From: DATLFA01 sp039934635
Lineage (GTDB): Bacteria > Actinomycetota > Acidimicrobiia > Acidimicrobiales > WLNW01
NCBI GenBank assembly: GCA_039934635.1
Contig: JBDTLT010000088.1
Span: 1 to 19,853, forward strand
Direction of reading: 5' to 3'
Length of the DNA: 19,853 nt
In this document: piece by piece, positions 6,802 through 15,092 of the stretch
Numbering within the stretch: the stretch's first letter is position 1
Layout of the letters: every line of letters starts with the position of its first letter
Position numbers and translations under genes: made by a program
The notes under the pieces: model-generated
The model's database searches: none
What the model saw: the letters and a program-made list of their open reading frames with translations, nothing else
What the model was told of the DNA's origin: nothing

Positions 6802-7578
6802 TTGACCGAGATACCTGAGCACCTCCTCGAGCGGTCGAAAGCCCGCCGTGCCGCGCTCGGGCTCTTGAAGGACGGCGAGACCGCCAGTTCTACGACCCCC
6901 GTCAAAGCGGGCGACCCCGCGGCGGCACCCGTCGCCGCCGCCGCCCCCGCGGCGCGAGCGGCCGCCGCCCCGGCACCCGCCGCCATCAAGGCTCCCGAGC
7001 CGGTGGCGCCCTACGTGGCTGCCGCCCTCGCCCGCAAGAAGATCCCGTTCTGGGTCGCGCCGGTGCTGTTGTTCCTCCCGATCTGGATGATCCTGTACGT
7101 CGGCACCCTCGAGCGCCCCCCGGCCGCCCTGGCCGGGCTCTTGGCCGAAGGCTCGTCCGAATACGCCAGCAGCTGCGCCAGCTGCCATGGCGCAGGCGGA
7201 GGAGGCGGCGTCGGCCGCCAGCTCAACAACGGCGAGGTCCTTCTCACGTTCCCCACGGCCGCCGAACACGTGTGGTGGGTGGTCAACGGCTCCAACGCGG
7301 TCGGTGTCGGCAATCCTTACGGCAACCCCGATCGACCGGGCGGCGCGCGCGTCGCCGGTGGCGGCATGGCCTCGTGGGCGGCCACTCTGTCGGCCCAACA
7401 GCTGCTGGCGGCCGTGTACTACGAGCGCATTCGCCTCGGCGGGTCGACCGAAGAGGCCGAAGCCGGTCTGTTGGCCCTGTCCGCCTCGCCTGATCTGCCC
7501 GCGAACTTCACGCAGGGCATGACGGTCGCCGAAATCGAAGCGATGCTCGCCGCCGTCGCGACCGCGCCGGCCAGTTGA
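6802..7578 (+). CDS. Membrane-anchored monoheme cytochrome c with PEHLLERS N-terminal peptide
   Basis: The 258-aa product has a cytoplasmic N-terminus, an Ala/Pro linker (about 38-70), one helix (about 82-101) and an external cytochrome c domain with CASCH (C125, C128, H129). M189 (GGGMASW) is the likely sixth heme ligand. A natural role is to pass electrons from the diheme cytochrome of the bc complex to an oxidase, but the partner is not visible here. Residues 2-17 (TEIPEHLLERSKARRA) closely match the two N-terminal peptides of the subunit-IV protein encoded divergently at 3850-4656. The start is TTG with GGAGG about 6 bases upstream; it gives an N-terminus equivalent to that of the subunit-IV protein. 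The MenJ-like gene follows after 19 bases. Confidence 0.9.
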   Translation: MTEIPEHLLERSKARRAALGLLKDGETASSTTPVKAGDPAAAPVAAAAPAARAAAAPAPAAIKAPEPVAPYVAAALARKKIPFWVAPVLLFLPIWMILYVGTLERPPAALAGLLAEGSSEYASSCASCHGAGGGGGVGRQLNNGEVLLTFPTAAEHVWWVVNGSNAVGVGNPYGNPDRPGGARVAGGGMASWAATLSAQQLLAAVYYERIRLGGSTEEAEAGLLALSASPDLPANFTQGMTVAEIEAMLAAVATAPAS

Positions 7579-7597
7579 TCGCCCCGCGCCGCGCTTG

Positions 7598-8860
7598 ATG
7601 TCGACGCACCGCCACGACCTGTTGGTGATCGGTGGCGGCCCCGCCGGCGCCGCGGCCGCCTACTGGGCGGCCGAACACGGCCTCGACGTCGTCTTCGTCG
7701 AAAAGAAGCGATTCCCTCGGGAAAAGACCTGCGGTGACGGCCTCACCCCCCGAGCCGTGACCCAGCTCTACGACATGGGCCTGGCCGAACGGCTGCAGAC
7801 CGCCCACCGCATGCGGGGCCTGCGGGTCGTGGCCCACGGGCGCACCCTCGAGATGCCCTGGCCCGAACACCCGCGCCACCCGAGCTTTGGCTACGTGATC
7901 CGGCGGGCCGAACTCGACACCTTCGTGGCCGAGAACGCCGTGCATCACGGCGCGATCCTGCGCCAGCACACCGAGGCGATCGGGCCGATACTGCGCAACG
8001 GTCTGCTGCTGGGGGCCAGCGTGCACGACCACGACAGCGATACCACCGAAGAGATCTATGCCCGGTACGTAATCGTCGCCGACGGCTCCAACTCGCGTTT
8101 CGGCCGCGCGCTCGGCACGTGGCGAGATCGGGCGTTCCCCCAAGGCATCGCCATCCGCACCTATTACGAGAGCGAACGCAGCGACGACCCCTACATCGAG
8201 AGCGCCCTCGACGTACGCGACCGCAACGGTCGCTCCTTGCCGGGATACGGATGGGTCTTCCCGATGGGCAACGGGCTCATCAACGTCGGCATCGGCCTGC
8301 TCTCGACGTTTCGCGACTACAAGAGCGTCAATACGAGCCACCTCATGCGCGAATGGGCGAGTACGTTGCCCGCGCACTGGGCCATCGACCCCGACTCCCC
8401 CACCGAGGCACCGACCGGCGGGCGTTTACCCATGGCCGGCTCGGTCGGGCCCAAGGTCGGGCCCAATTGGCTCGTGGTCGGTGACGCGGCGGGCTCGATC
8501 AACCCGTTCAACGGTGAAGGCATCGACTACGCGTACGAAACCGGCCGTCTGGCGTCGACCTTGGTCGCCGAAGCGCTCGCCACCAACGACGGGCTCGTGA
8601 TCCATCGCTACCCGCAGATCCTCGACGACGAGTTCCTGCTCTATTTCAAAGTGGCCCGGCTGTTCGCCAAAGTCATCGGCCAGCCGACGTTGATCCGCGA
8701 GCTCACTCGGGTCGGCATGCGCTCGCAGCCGCTCATGGAGTGGGCGCTCAAGATCATGGCCAACCTCCTCGACGAGAGTGAACGCGGCACCGCCGAGCGC
8801 GCGTACAAAGTGATCGAGCAACTCGTGCGCTTCGTGCCCGACTCGTTGGCAGCGGCGTAG
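7598..8860 (+). CDS. menJ: Geranylgeranyl reductase-family FAD protein, MenJ-like menaquinone beta-reductase
   Basis: The 420-aa flavoprotein opens with the FAD dinucleotide motif GGGPAG (residues 12-17), followed by the family segment FPREKTCGDGLTPRAV. The second FAD motif, GDAAGSINPFNGEGIDYA, lies at about residues 293-310. From memory the N-terminal half closely resembles mycobacterial MenJ, which saturates the beta isoprene of menaquinone; family members otherwise reduce geranylgeranyl chains of lipids or chlorophyll. The location beside a quinol-oxidising complex favours menaquinone as substrate. The ATG at 7598 is preferred; a TTG directly before it is an alternative, and neither has a clear ribosome-binding site, so coupling to the upstream cytochrome c gene is likely. 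Confidence 0.85.
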   Translation: MSTHRHDLLVIGGGPAGAAAAYWAAEHGLDVVFVEKKRFPREKTCGDGLTPRAVTQLYDMGLAERLQTAHRMRGLRVVAHGRTLEMPWPEHPRHPSFGYVIRRAELDTFVAENAVHHGAILRQHTEAIGPILRNGLLLGASVHDHDSDTTEEIYARYVIVADGSNSRFGRALGTWRDRAFPQGIAIRTYYESERSDDPYIESALDVRDRNGRSLPGYGWVFPMGNGLINVGIGLLSTFRDYKSVNTSHLMREWASTLPAHWAIDPDSPTEAPTGGRLPMAGSVGPKVGPNWLVVGDAAGSINPFNGEGIDYAYETGRLASTLVAEALATNDGLVIHRYPQILDDEFLLYFKVARLFAKVIGQPTLIRELTRVGMRSQPLMEWALKIMANLLDESERGTAERAYKVIEQLVRFVPDSLAAA

Positions 8861-8987
8861 TACCCCCGCTCACTTTCACGCGCCCGTCAAGACCTACTTT
8901 TGTCGCTCGAAAGAGCTACTCCACGCGTCTTCGCTGGCCTCAGGCGCTGACGCTCGCTGCCCCGTACCTTCCTGGTCGGGAGCATCG

Positions 8988-9785
8988 ATGCAAGCGAAAC
9001 TCAACCCGAGGGTCAACCGGATTCTCTTTGGAATCGTGGCGATCTGCGCAGTCACAGGGCTCTTCGGATCGATGCGGACGACCAAGGTCGAGATCCAAAC
9101 GGCAGTAACTGCGGTGAATCCCCAGGCCGGTACCGCCCGCAACGCCGAGACGATTCGCTACCAGGACACCAACCTCGAGCTGATCGCGGTCTACCGCGTC
9201 ATCGACGGCCAACTCGACGCCGCCGCCCTGCCGGAGTACCTCCGCATCTGGGCGCTCGCCGAAGAAACGTTGCCGGCAGAGGCGCTCGCCCACATCCACC
9301 AGATGAACATCGTCACCGACGGGCCGGCCCGCACCTTGGGGATGGTGCACCGATCGACGACCGAGCGCGATTCGTGGATCTTGAGCATCGATCCCGCCGA
9401 GTCGCGCGACGTGTTGCAGCACACACTCGTCCACGAACTCGCCCACCTCTACACGCTCGCCGAGGGCGACCTCACCTCCCAGCGCACCAACTGCGCCGGT
9501 GTGTTGATCCAGATCGGCTGCGCCCGCACGGGTTCACCCCTCGCCGAGTACGCGCAACGCTTCTGGCCCGCCACCGCGGAGCCCGCTCGCTACTCGTCGG
9601 ACCAATTCGTCAGCCAGTACGCCGCGGACAGCGTCCACGAGGACCTGGCCGAGACATTCATGTCGTGGGTCTACGCCGACAACGCCGATTCCGACACGAT
9701 CGGCGCCAAGTATCTCTGGTTCGAGTCGATCGACAACTTCGTCACCGCCCGTAGCGAGATTCAGGCCAAACTGCGCGTGGCGTAG
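8988..9785 (+). CDS. Membrane-anchored HExxH zinc metallopeptidase-like protein
   Basis: The 265-aa product has one N-terminal helix or uncleaved signal (about residues 11-28), then an external domain. The zinc motif HELAH is at 149-153 with E150 as catalytic base. A downstream HEDLAETF (217-224) offers E218 or E222 as third ligand, as in gluzincins. C169 and C178 could form a disulfide. I do not recognise a specific family, and no substrate can be named. The ATG at 8988 is supported by GGGAG about 7 bases upstream. The gene ends in tandem TAG stops. A 127-bp gap from the MenJ-like gene suggests its own promoter, though I could not identify one. Confidence 0.75.
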   Translation: MQAKLNPRVNRILFGIVAICAVTGLFGSMRTTKVEIQTAVTAVNPQAGTARNAETIRYQDTNLELIAVYRVIDGQLDAAALPEYLRIWALAEETLPAEALAHIHQMNIVTDGPARTLGMVHRSTTERDSWILSIDPAESRDVLQHTLVHELAHLYTLAEGDLTSQRTNCAGVLIQIGCARTGSPLAEYAQRFWPATAEPARYSSDQFVSQYAADSVHEDLAETFMSWVYADNADSDTIGAKYLWFESIDNFVTARSEIQAKLRVA

Positions 9786-9817
9786 TAGTCGCCACTGCGC
9801 ACCAGCGCCCCGCTCAG

Positions 9818-9834
9818 AGGGCCGCTCGGGCCCT
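9818..9834. terminator. Weak hairpin between the metallopeptidase and GGDEF genes
   Basis: AGGGCC and GGCCCT pair around a 5-base loop (GCTCG), 32 bases after the metallopeptidase stop. There is no T-run, so termination is only a possibility. Confidence 0.3.
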
Positions 9835-9899
9835 AGGTCGAACGAAGAGTGGCCCAAGGTGCCTATGGATCGGGCCTCTCGGATCGCCGATAACCCGCA

Positions 9900-9916
9900 C
9901 AGTGAGTTCGTCACTG
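9900..9916 (+). repeat. Inverted repeat covering the GGDEF gene start codon
   Basis: CAGTGA and TCACTG form a perfect 6-bp inverted repeat with a 5-base loop. The presumed GTG start at 9902 lies in the left arm, so a hairpin would hide the start codon. It could equally be a protein-binding site or chance. Confidence 0.4.
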
Positions 9917-12127
9917 AAACCTGCACGCCCGTCCACGTCCTGGCGCGACCCTTTCACGTCGCGCGTTCGGCGCGCCCGCCTGCGCACCCGGCTCACCGCG
10001 ATGATCTTGTTGCCCTTGGTTGCGGTGGTACTGCTCTCCTACGGCGACTTGCGCCGACTGGGTGAGGACTCGAACTCCGCCCACGATGCGGCCACCCACA
10101 TCGAGCGGGTCGTCCCCCTCGGCCAGTTGATGTTCCACCTGGAACTCGAACAGATGCTGTCGGCCGCCGACCTACAGCTCGGATTGGCGAACGTGTCACC
10201 CGAAGCGGCACGGGCGCAGCTGGGTTTCGACATCAAGGCGATGCTCGTCGATACGAGGGCCCAGGTCGACCAGCGCCTCGACGAGATCGCGAAGAGCGAC
10301 CTCGTGCTGCCGGGCGAACCTCTCGGATTGGTCGCACGCGTCATCAACCTCCGACCTGCCATCGACCGCATGACGGCACCGATCGATCAGGTCGAGCGCG
10401 ACTACGGCGCGGCCAGCACGGCCCTCGGGCAAGTCGCGCGGTCCGACTTCGACATCGCGACCGCCGGCTTCGCCGGATTGTCCGACGCGTCATCACTGAT
10501 GACGCAGTATCACTCGACCCAACTGCTGTTCGATCTCGTCGCGCTGCAAGCGCGAGAGATGTTCTCCTACGGCAGCTACGTACTGCCGGCTCTGCGCAGC
10601 GACGGCGATCGCCTGGCCTTCGCCGCGGCAACGGCCCAGAAGCAGGCCCTCATCGCCGAACTCGAACTGCGCCTCGACGATGACCAGCGTGCGACATGGA
10701 ACAAGCTCGCCGCGTCACCGGCCTTCGCCACTGTTGTCCAAACCGAGCAGAGCATCTTCGTGGCGATGGGCCTGCGCGACGGTACGGCCACCGACCAGGC
10801 GGCGGTCGCACCCAACTTCCTCAACGCGTCCACGGTCGCGATGAACGACGTCTCCACCTTTGCCGGCGCAGAGGCCCACGACCTCGCGACGACCGCCCGC
10901 GCCGCGGCCCACCACTCTCGCCAACGGCTGCTCTTCGCCTCGTTGCAGTCTGCTGCGCTCATTCTGATCACCGTCGCGATCACGATCGCCACGGTCCGTT
11001 CGGTGGTGCGGCCGCTGCAACAAGTCGAGAAGCGGGCCCGCGCGGTGTCCGAAGGTTGGCTCGACGGCTCGCCGCTGGCGCCGAGAGGCCCGGTCGAGAT
11101 CGTCGTGGTGACCGAAGCGATCAACGACCTCACGGTGAACCTCAACCGGCTCGTTGCGCAGACCACTGCATTGGCGGCCGGTCAACTCGACGCGCCCCAT
11201 CTCAACGAGCCACTGCCCGGAGCTCTCGGTAGATCGTTGCATGCCACGATCGAACGATTGCGATCGATGACGCACGGTCTACGCGAAAACGAGATGCGGG
11301 CGAAGGCCATCGTCGAGCATGCCGGCGACGCGATCTTCACCGTCGATGCCACGGGCACGTTGCGACAGGTCAACGCAGTGGGCGCCCGCATGCTCGGCTA
11401 CGACGCGGCGAAGCTCGTCGGCACGCCGATCCGGCGCTATCTACGAGGCGATCTCGTGACCGGTGAGAACAAGGTGTACCAGATCCACGGCGAGGACATT
11501 GCAATCGCGTTGACCGTGAGTCCCGTCGAAGGTACGACGATGCTCACCGTCGTCGCACGCGACATCACGCTCGACAAACAACGCGAGAGCGCACTCTCCT
11601 ACGCGGCACGCCACGACGCGCTGACCGGCCTGGCCAACCGAGCAGCGTTCATGGACGAACTCCAACGCGTCGCCGTGAACGCCGAGCTCGCCACCGTGTT
11701 CTTCCTCGACCTCGATGGGTTCAAGGCGGTCAACGACACCTGGGGTCACACAGTTGGTGACGAGCTGCTGATCGCCGTGAGCAAGCGTCTCGTTGCCGCG
11801 TTGCGTGCCAACGATCTCGGCGCGCGTTACGGCGGAGACGAGTTCGTGGCGATCGTGTTCGGTCTCGAGGACAACGCGGCGTCGATCCGATTCGGCCAGC
11901 GCTTGATCGAGGCAATCGAGCGCCCGTTCCAGCTGGGCCCGCACAACGTGCGCATTTCGACGAGCATCGGTGTCGTGCGCGTCGCGAAAGATCTCAACGC
12001 GCCCGATCTGTTGCGCCGAGCCGATATCGCGGCATACAGCGCGAAGGCGGCCGGCAAGGGCCGCGTCCGCATCCACGACCCCGAACTGGCGGCGAAACTA
12101 CGCGCGCGTCGGGACCAAGCGGGCTGA
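9902..12127 (+). CDS. Membrane diguanylate cyclase with NIT-like sensor, HAMP, PAS and GGDEF domains
   Basis: The 741-aa protein likely makes cyclic di-GMP from GTP. A basic N-terminus leads to helix 1 (about 33-48). A mostly helical external sensor follows (about 50-340; its length and helical make-up recall the nitrate/nitrite-sensing NIT domain, not proven). Then come helix 2 (about 344-366), HAMP (about 367-430), PAS (about 464-555) and GGDEF (about 565-733). The signature GGDEF is intact at 644-648. D603 and N611/D612 lie in the metal and GTP-binding region. The inhibitory site RxxD (R635, D638) stands exactly five residues before GGDEF, so product inhibition is likely. There is no EAL domain. 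The GTG start has no good ribosome-binding site and lies inside an inverted repeat; the next in-frame ATG (10001) would remove the basic N-terminus. Confidence 0.88.
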   Translation: MSSSLKPARPSTSWRDPFTSRVRRARLRTRLTAMILLPLVAVVLLSYGDLRRLGEDSNSAHDAATHIERVVPLGQLMFHLELEQMLSAADLQLGLANVSPEAARAQLGFDIKAMLVDTRAQVDQRLDEIAKSDLVLPGEPLGLVARVINLRPAIDRMTAPIDQVERDYGAASTALGQVARSDFDIATAGFAGLSDASSLMTQYHSTQLLFDLVALQAREMFSYGSYVLPALRSDGDRLAFAAATAQKQALIAELELRLDDDQRATWNKLAASPAFATVVQTEQSIFVAMGLRDGTATDQAAVAPNFLNASTVAMNDVSTFAGAEAHDLATTARAAAHHSRQRLLFASLQSAALILITVAITIATVRSVVRPLQQVEKRARAVSEGWLDGSPLAPRGPVEIVVVTEAINDLTVNLNRLVAQTTALAAGQLDAPHLNEPLPGALGRSLHATIERLRSMTHGLRENEMRAKAIVEHAGDAIFTVDATGTLRQVNAVGARMLGYDAAKLVGTPIRRYLRGDLVTGENKVYQIHGEDIAIALTVSPVEGTTMLTVVARDITLDKQRESALSYAARHDALTGLANRAAFMDELQRVAVNAELATVFFLDLDGFKAVNDTWGHTVGDELLIAVSKRLVAALRANDLGARYGGDEFVAIVFGLEDNAASIRFGQRLIEAIERPFQLGPHNVRISTSIGVVRVAKDLNAPDLLRRADIAAYSAKAAGKGRVRIHDPELAAKLRARRDQAG

Positions 12128-13384
12128 TCAACCGCGTCGCGAGGTAGCAGCCGCGGCCGCGAAGGTCGCCTCGAGCACATCGTCGTCGTGGGCGAGGCTG
12201 GGGAACAAGATTTCGTAGGGCCCGGGCGCAAAGGCCACCCCTTGTCGGAGCAACTCGTGGAACGCGGTTGCGTAGCGGCCATTGCGCGCCGCGACATCGG
12301 CTTCGTCGAAGTTGACCGGTTCGTGATCGGCGAAGAACAGCCCCACGAGTGGGCCGACCCGAGGAAGCACCGCAGGGTTGCCCGCCGCCTCGAGCGCATC
12401 GTGCAGACCCTTGCCGAGGCGCGCCGCGATGGAGTCGAGCTGCGCGAACGCGTCGTCGTCGAGAAGCTCGAGCACTGCCAACCCGGCCGCCGTCGCCAAC
12501 GGGTTACCCGACAACGTGCCCGCTTGGTACACCCCACCGAGCGGAGCGAGATGTTGCATGACATCGCGCCGGCCACCGAAGGCGCCGATGGGTAGCCCGC
12601 CCCCGATCACCTTGCCGAAGCACCACAGATCGGGGCGCACTCCGAACCACTGCGCCGCGCCCCCGCGGCACAGCCGGAACCCGGTGATCACTTCGTCGTA
12701 GATGAGCAAAGCGCCGACGCGATCGCACTCCCGCCGCAGCCCTTCGAGAAACCCGGCGACGGGAGCGACGAGGCCCATGTTGGCGGCCACGGGCTCGACG
12801 ATGACGGCCGCGACACGCTCGTCGAGCGCGGGCACCACGTTGTACGGTGCCACGATCGTGTCGGCCACTGCGCCGGCAGTGACGCCGTCACAACCCGACA
12901 ACCCTTGATTGGCCACACCACTGCCGCCCGCGGCCAACAAGTTGTCGGAGTGACCGTGGTAGCAGCCGGAGAACTTGACGATCGCGTCGCGTCCGGTCGC
13001 GCCGCGAGCGAGCCGGATCGCGCTCATCGCCGCTTCGGTACCCGACGACACCAGGCGCACCATGTCGAGTCCGCTCACCGCGTCGCACAGTGTCTCGGCC
13101 AGCTCGACTTCGCGTGCAGTCGGCGCGCCGTACGTGGTGCCATCCGCGGCCGCGGCGCGGATGGCTTCGATGATCTTGGGATGCGCGTGACCCACGATCG
13201 AGGCACCGTAGCTCTGCACGTAGTCGATGTATTTCGCACCGTCCGCGTCCCACACGTAGGGACCCTGCGCGCGAGCGACGAAGTACGGCACACCGCCCAC
13301 CGAGCGGAAGGCCCGCACGGGCGAGTTGACCCCACCGGGGATCACGCGTTGGGCGCGGTCGAACAATTGGTCGTTGCGTGACAC
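12128..13384 (-). CDS. hemL: Glutamate-1-semialdehyde 2,1-aminomutase
   Basis: HemL converts glutamate-1-semialdehyde to 5-aminolevulinate in the cytoplasm with pyridoxal phosphate. The 418-aa product begins MSRNDQLFDRAQRVIPGGVNSP-like, the standard family N-terminus. It has SSGTEAAMSAIRLAR (113-127), the cofactor Asp in YDEVITGFR (229-237), and the Schiff-base lysine K258 in FGKVIGGGLPIGAFGG. The GTG at 13384 is chosen because it gives the family N-terminus. GAGGAG lies about 12 bases upstream, which is rather long; upstream in-frame sequence is Arg-rich and overlaps hemB. The gene follows hemB by 62 bases. Its stop codon abuts that of the convergent GGDEF gene. Confidence 0.95.
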   Translation of the reverse strand: MSRNDQLFDRAQRVIPGGVNSPVRAFRSVGGVPYFVARAQGPYVWDADGAKYIDYVQSYGASIVGHAHPKIIEAIRAAAADGTTYGAPTAREVELAETLCDAVSGLDMVRLVSSGTEAAMSAIRLARGATGRDAIVKFSGCYHGHSDNLLAAGGSGVANQGLSGCDGVTAGAVADTIVAPYNVVPALDERVAAVIVEPVAANMGLVAPVAGFLEGLRRECDRVGALLIYDEVITGFRLCRGGAAQWFGVRPDLWCFGKVIGGGLPIGAFGGRRDVMQHLAPLGGVYQAGTLSGNPLATAAGLAVLELLDDDAFAQLDSIAARLGKGLHDALEAAGNPAVLPRVGPLVGLFFADHEPVNFDEADVAARNGRYATAFHELLRQGVAFAPGPYEILFPSLAHDDDVLEATFAAAAATSRRG

Positions 13385-13446
13385 CGACTCGTCACTCTCC
13401 TCTGGCCAGCTCTCCGCTCTGAAGTGCCGCTCGGGCCGCGGAGCGG

Positions 13447-14427
13447 TCACTGGACCAGCTCGGCAATCTCTCGGGCGAAGTAGGTGAGGATGAAGTCGGC
13501 GCCGGCGCGTTTGATGGCATGAAGATGCTCGAGCGCGACCGCGGTGCCGTCGAGCCACCCGTTGGCCGCGGCCGCTTTGACCATCGCGTATTCGCCGGAC
13601 ACGTGATAGGCCGCGATCGGCACGTTGAACTCGGCCCGCACACGGGCGATCACGTCGAGATACGAGAGCGCCGGTTTGATCATCACGATGTCGGCGCCCT
13701 CGGCAATGTCGAGGCGCACTTCTTCGATCGACTCACGGACATTGCGGATGTCCTGCTGATACCCCTTGCGATCACCGCCGTCGGCGATGGTCACGTCGAC
13801 CGCATCGCGAAACGGACCGTACAACGCCGACGCGTATTTGGCGCTGTAGGCGAGGATGACACGGTCGTCGAACCCGTCGCCGTCGAGCGCAGATCGGATG
13901 GCGGCCACCTGGCCGTCCATCATGCCCGAAGGCGCAATCACATCCGCGCCGGCGGTCGCCTGTGCGACTGCGATGCGTCGGTAGAGATCGAGCGTCGCAT
14001 CGTTGTCGACGCTGCCCTTGCCGTCGAGCACGCCGCAGTGGCCATGATCGGTGTACTCGTCGACGCACAGGTCGGCGCAGAGCACGATCGAATCACCGAA
14101 GTCGTCCCGTAGATCGCGCAGCGCGATCTGCACGATGCCGTCAGGGTCCCAAGCACCCGAACCCAGCGCGTCCTTACTGGCGGGCACGCCGAACAGGATC
14201 ACCGCAGGTATACCCAGCCCCACGAGTTGCGCCACTTCTTTGCGCAAGGAGTCGCGTGTGTGTTGCACCACCCCGGGTAACGACAGGATTGGCTGCGCCT
14301 CGTCGATGCCCTCGCGCACGAACAATGGAGCGACGAGATCGTCGGTGCTGATCCGGGTCTCGGAGACCATGCGCCGAAGTGCCGCGCTGCGGCGCAGCCG
14401 TCGTGGTCGTCGCTGTGGAAAGCTCAC
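13447..14427 (-). CDS. hemB: Porphobilinogen synthase (5-aminolevulinate dehydratase)
   Basis: HemB condenses two 5-aminolevulinate molecules into porphobilinogen. The 326-aa length is typical. The two active-site lysines are K197 (SAKYASALYGPFR) and K251 (MIKPALSYLD). The metal loop reads C121-V-D123-EYTDHGH-C131: the first and third ligand positions are Cys, but the middle one is Asp, a mixed form between the Zn-type CxCx...C and the plant Asp-rich Mg-type. This may change metal preference; as I recall other actinobacterial enzymes look similar. The GTG start overlaps the HAD gene's stop by four bases (GTGA), so the two are translationally coupled. Confidence 0.96.
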   Translation of the reverse strand: MSFPQRRPRRLRRSAALRRMVSETRISTDDLVAPLFVREGIDEAQPILSLPGVVQHTRDSLRKEVAQLVGLGIPAVILFGVPASKDALGSGAWDPDGIVQIALRDLRDDFGDSIVLCADLCVDEYTDHGHCGVLDGKGSVDNDATLDLYRRIAVAQATAGADVIAPSGMMDGQVAAIRSALDGDGFDDRVILAYSAKYASALYGPFRDAVDVTIADGGDRKGYQQDIRNVRESIEEVRLDIAEGADIVMIKPALSYLDVIARVRAEFNVPIAAYHVSGEYAMVKAAAANGWLDGTAVALEHLHAIKRAGADFILTYFAREIAELVQ

Positions 14428-15092
14428 GGCGCCATGTTAACTGCGATGAGTTGGCGCAACGTCTCGAGCTCCACTTGCGCCAGCGTCGGCACCACGAGAT
14501 CGGCGAGCGCGAAATCTTGGATCGCAGTGATGCGATTCGGTGCGACCACACAGACCATGCCCGCGGCCTTGGCCGCGGTGCATCCGTTGAACGAGTCTTC
14601 GAACACGATCGTCTTGCCGGGGGCCACATCGAGCGCACGGGCCGCCGCGTCAAAGAGATCGGGCGCCGGCTTGGCCTTCTGCACGTCGTCCCGGGTGAGC
14701 ACGGCGGCGAAGCGGTCGCGCAACCCCAACCGCTCGAGATGCGGCTCGACCCAATCGCGCGACGAACTCGACGCAACGGCGAGCGCCATGCCGTGGGCGT
14801 GCGCCAGATCGAGCAGCTCGACCACGCCGGGCAAGACGCCCATCACATGGAGTAGTTCGTCGCGCCGGAGCCGTCGCGCCGCGTGCAGCACCTCAGGGTC
14901 GAGCGGCTCGCCCACCGCGTCGCTGAGCTCTTGGGTCCAGCCGGTCGGCCATGCAGTACCGACGAATTGCTGGAAGTGCTCGACGGCGTACGTGTGGCCG
15001 TAGCGTTCGAACTGCTCGGAGATCGAGACGTACTCGCACCATTCGGTGTCGACGATGAGACCGTCGAAGTCGAAGACGAACGCGTCGATCAT
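14424..15092 (-). CDS. HAD-superfamily hydrolase (beta-phosphoglucomutase/phosphatase-like) within the hem operon
   Basis: The 222-aa protein has all HAD motifs: I, DFDGLIVDTE with nucleophile D8 and acid/base D10; II, ASSSSR (about 107-112); III, K141 in KPAPD; IV, FEDS (164-167). The helical cap between motifs I and II makes it subfamily IA, near beta-phosphoglucomutase and phosphoglycolate-type phosphatases. The substrate cannot be read from sequence. The ATG starts directly after the hemD stop (no gap), and the stop overlaps the hemB start by four bases, so it is made in step with the tetrapyrrole enzymes. No HAD step is known in the classical path from glutamyl-tRNA to uroporphyrinogen III, so it may be metabolite repair or simply a passenger. 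Confidence 0.92.
   Translation of the reverse strand: MIDAFVFDFDGLIVDTEWCEYVSISEQFERYGHTYAVEHFQQFVGTAWPTGWTQELSDAVGEPLDPEVLHAARRLRRDELLHVMGVLPGVVELLDLAHAHGMALAVASSSSRDWVEPHLERLGLRDRFAAVLTRDDVQKAKPAPDLFDAAARALDVAPGKTIVFEDSFNGCTAAKAAGMVCVVAPNRITAIQDFALADLVVPTLAQVELETLRQLIAVNMAP

Noticed and set aside
6378..6989. Long N-terminal extension of the 148-aa membrane protein in the same open frame
   Set aside because: The extension is Arg/Ala/Pro-rich, runs through the promoter region and the divergent cytochrome c gene, and the GTG at 6377 has a strong AGGAGG site and begins the first helix.
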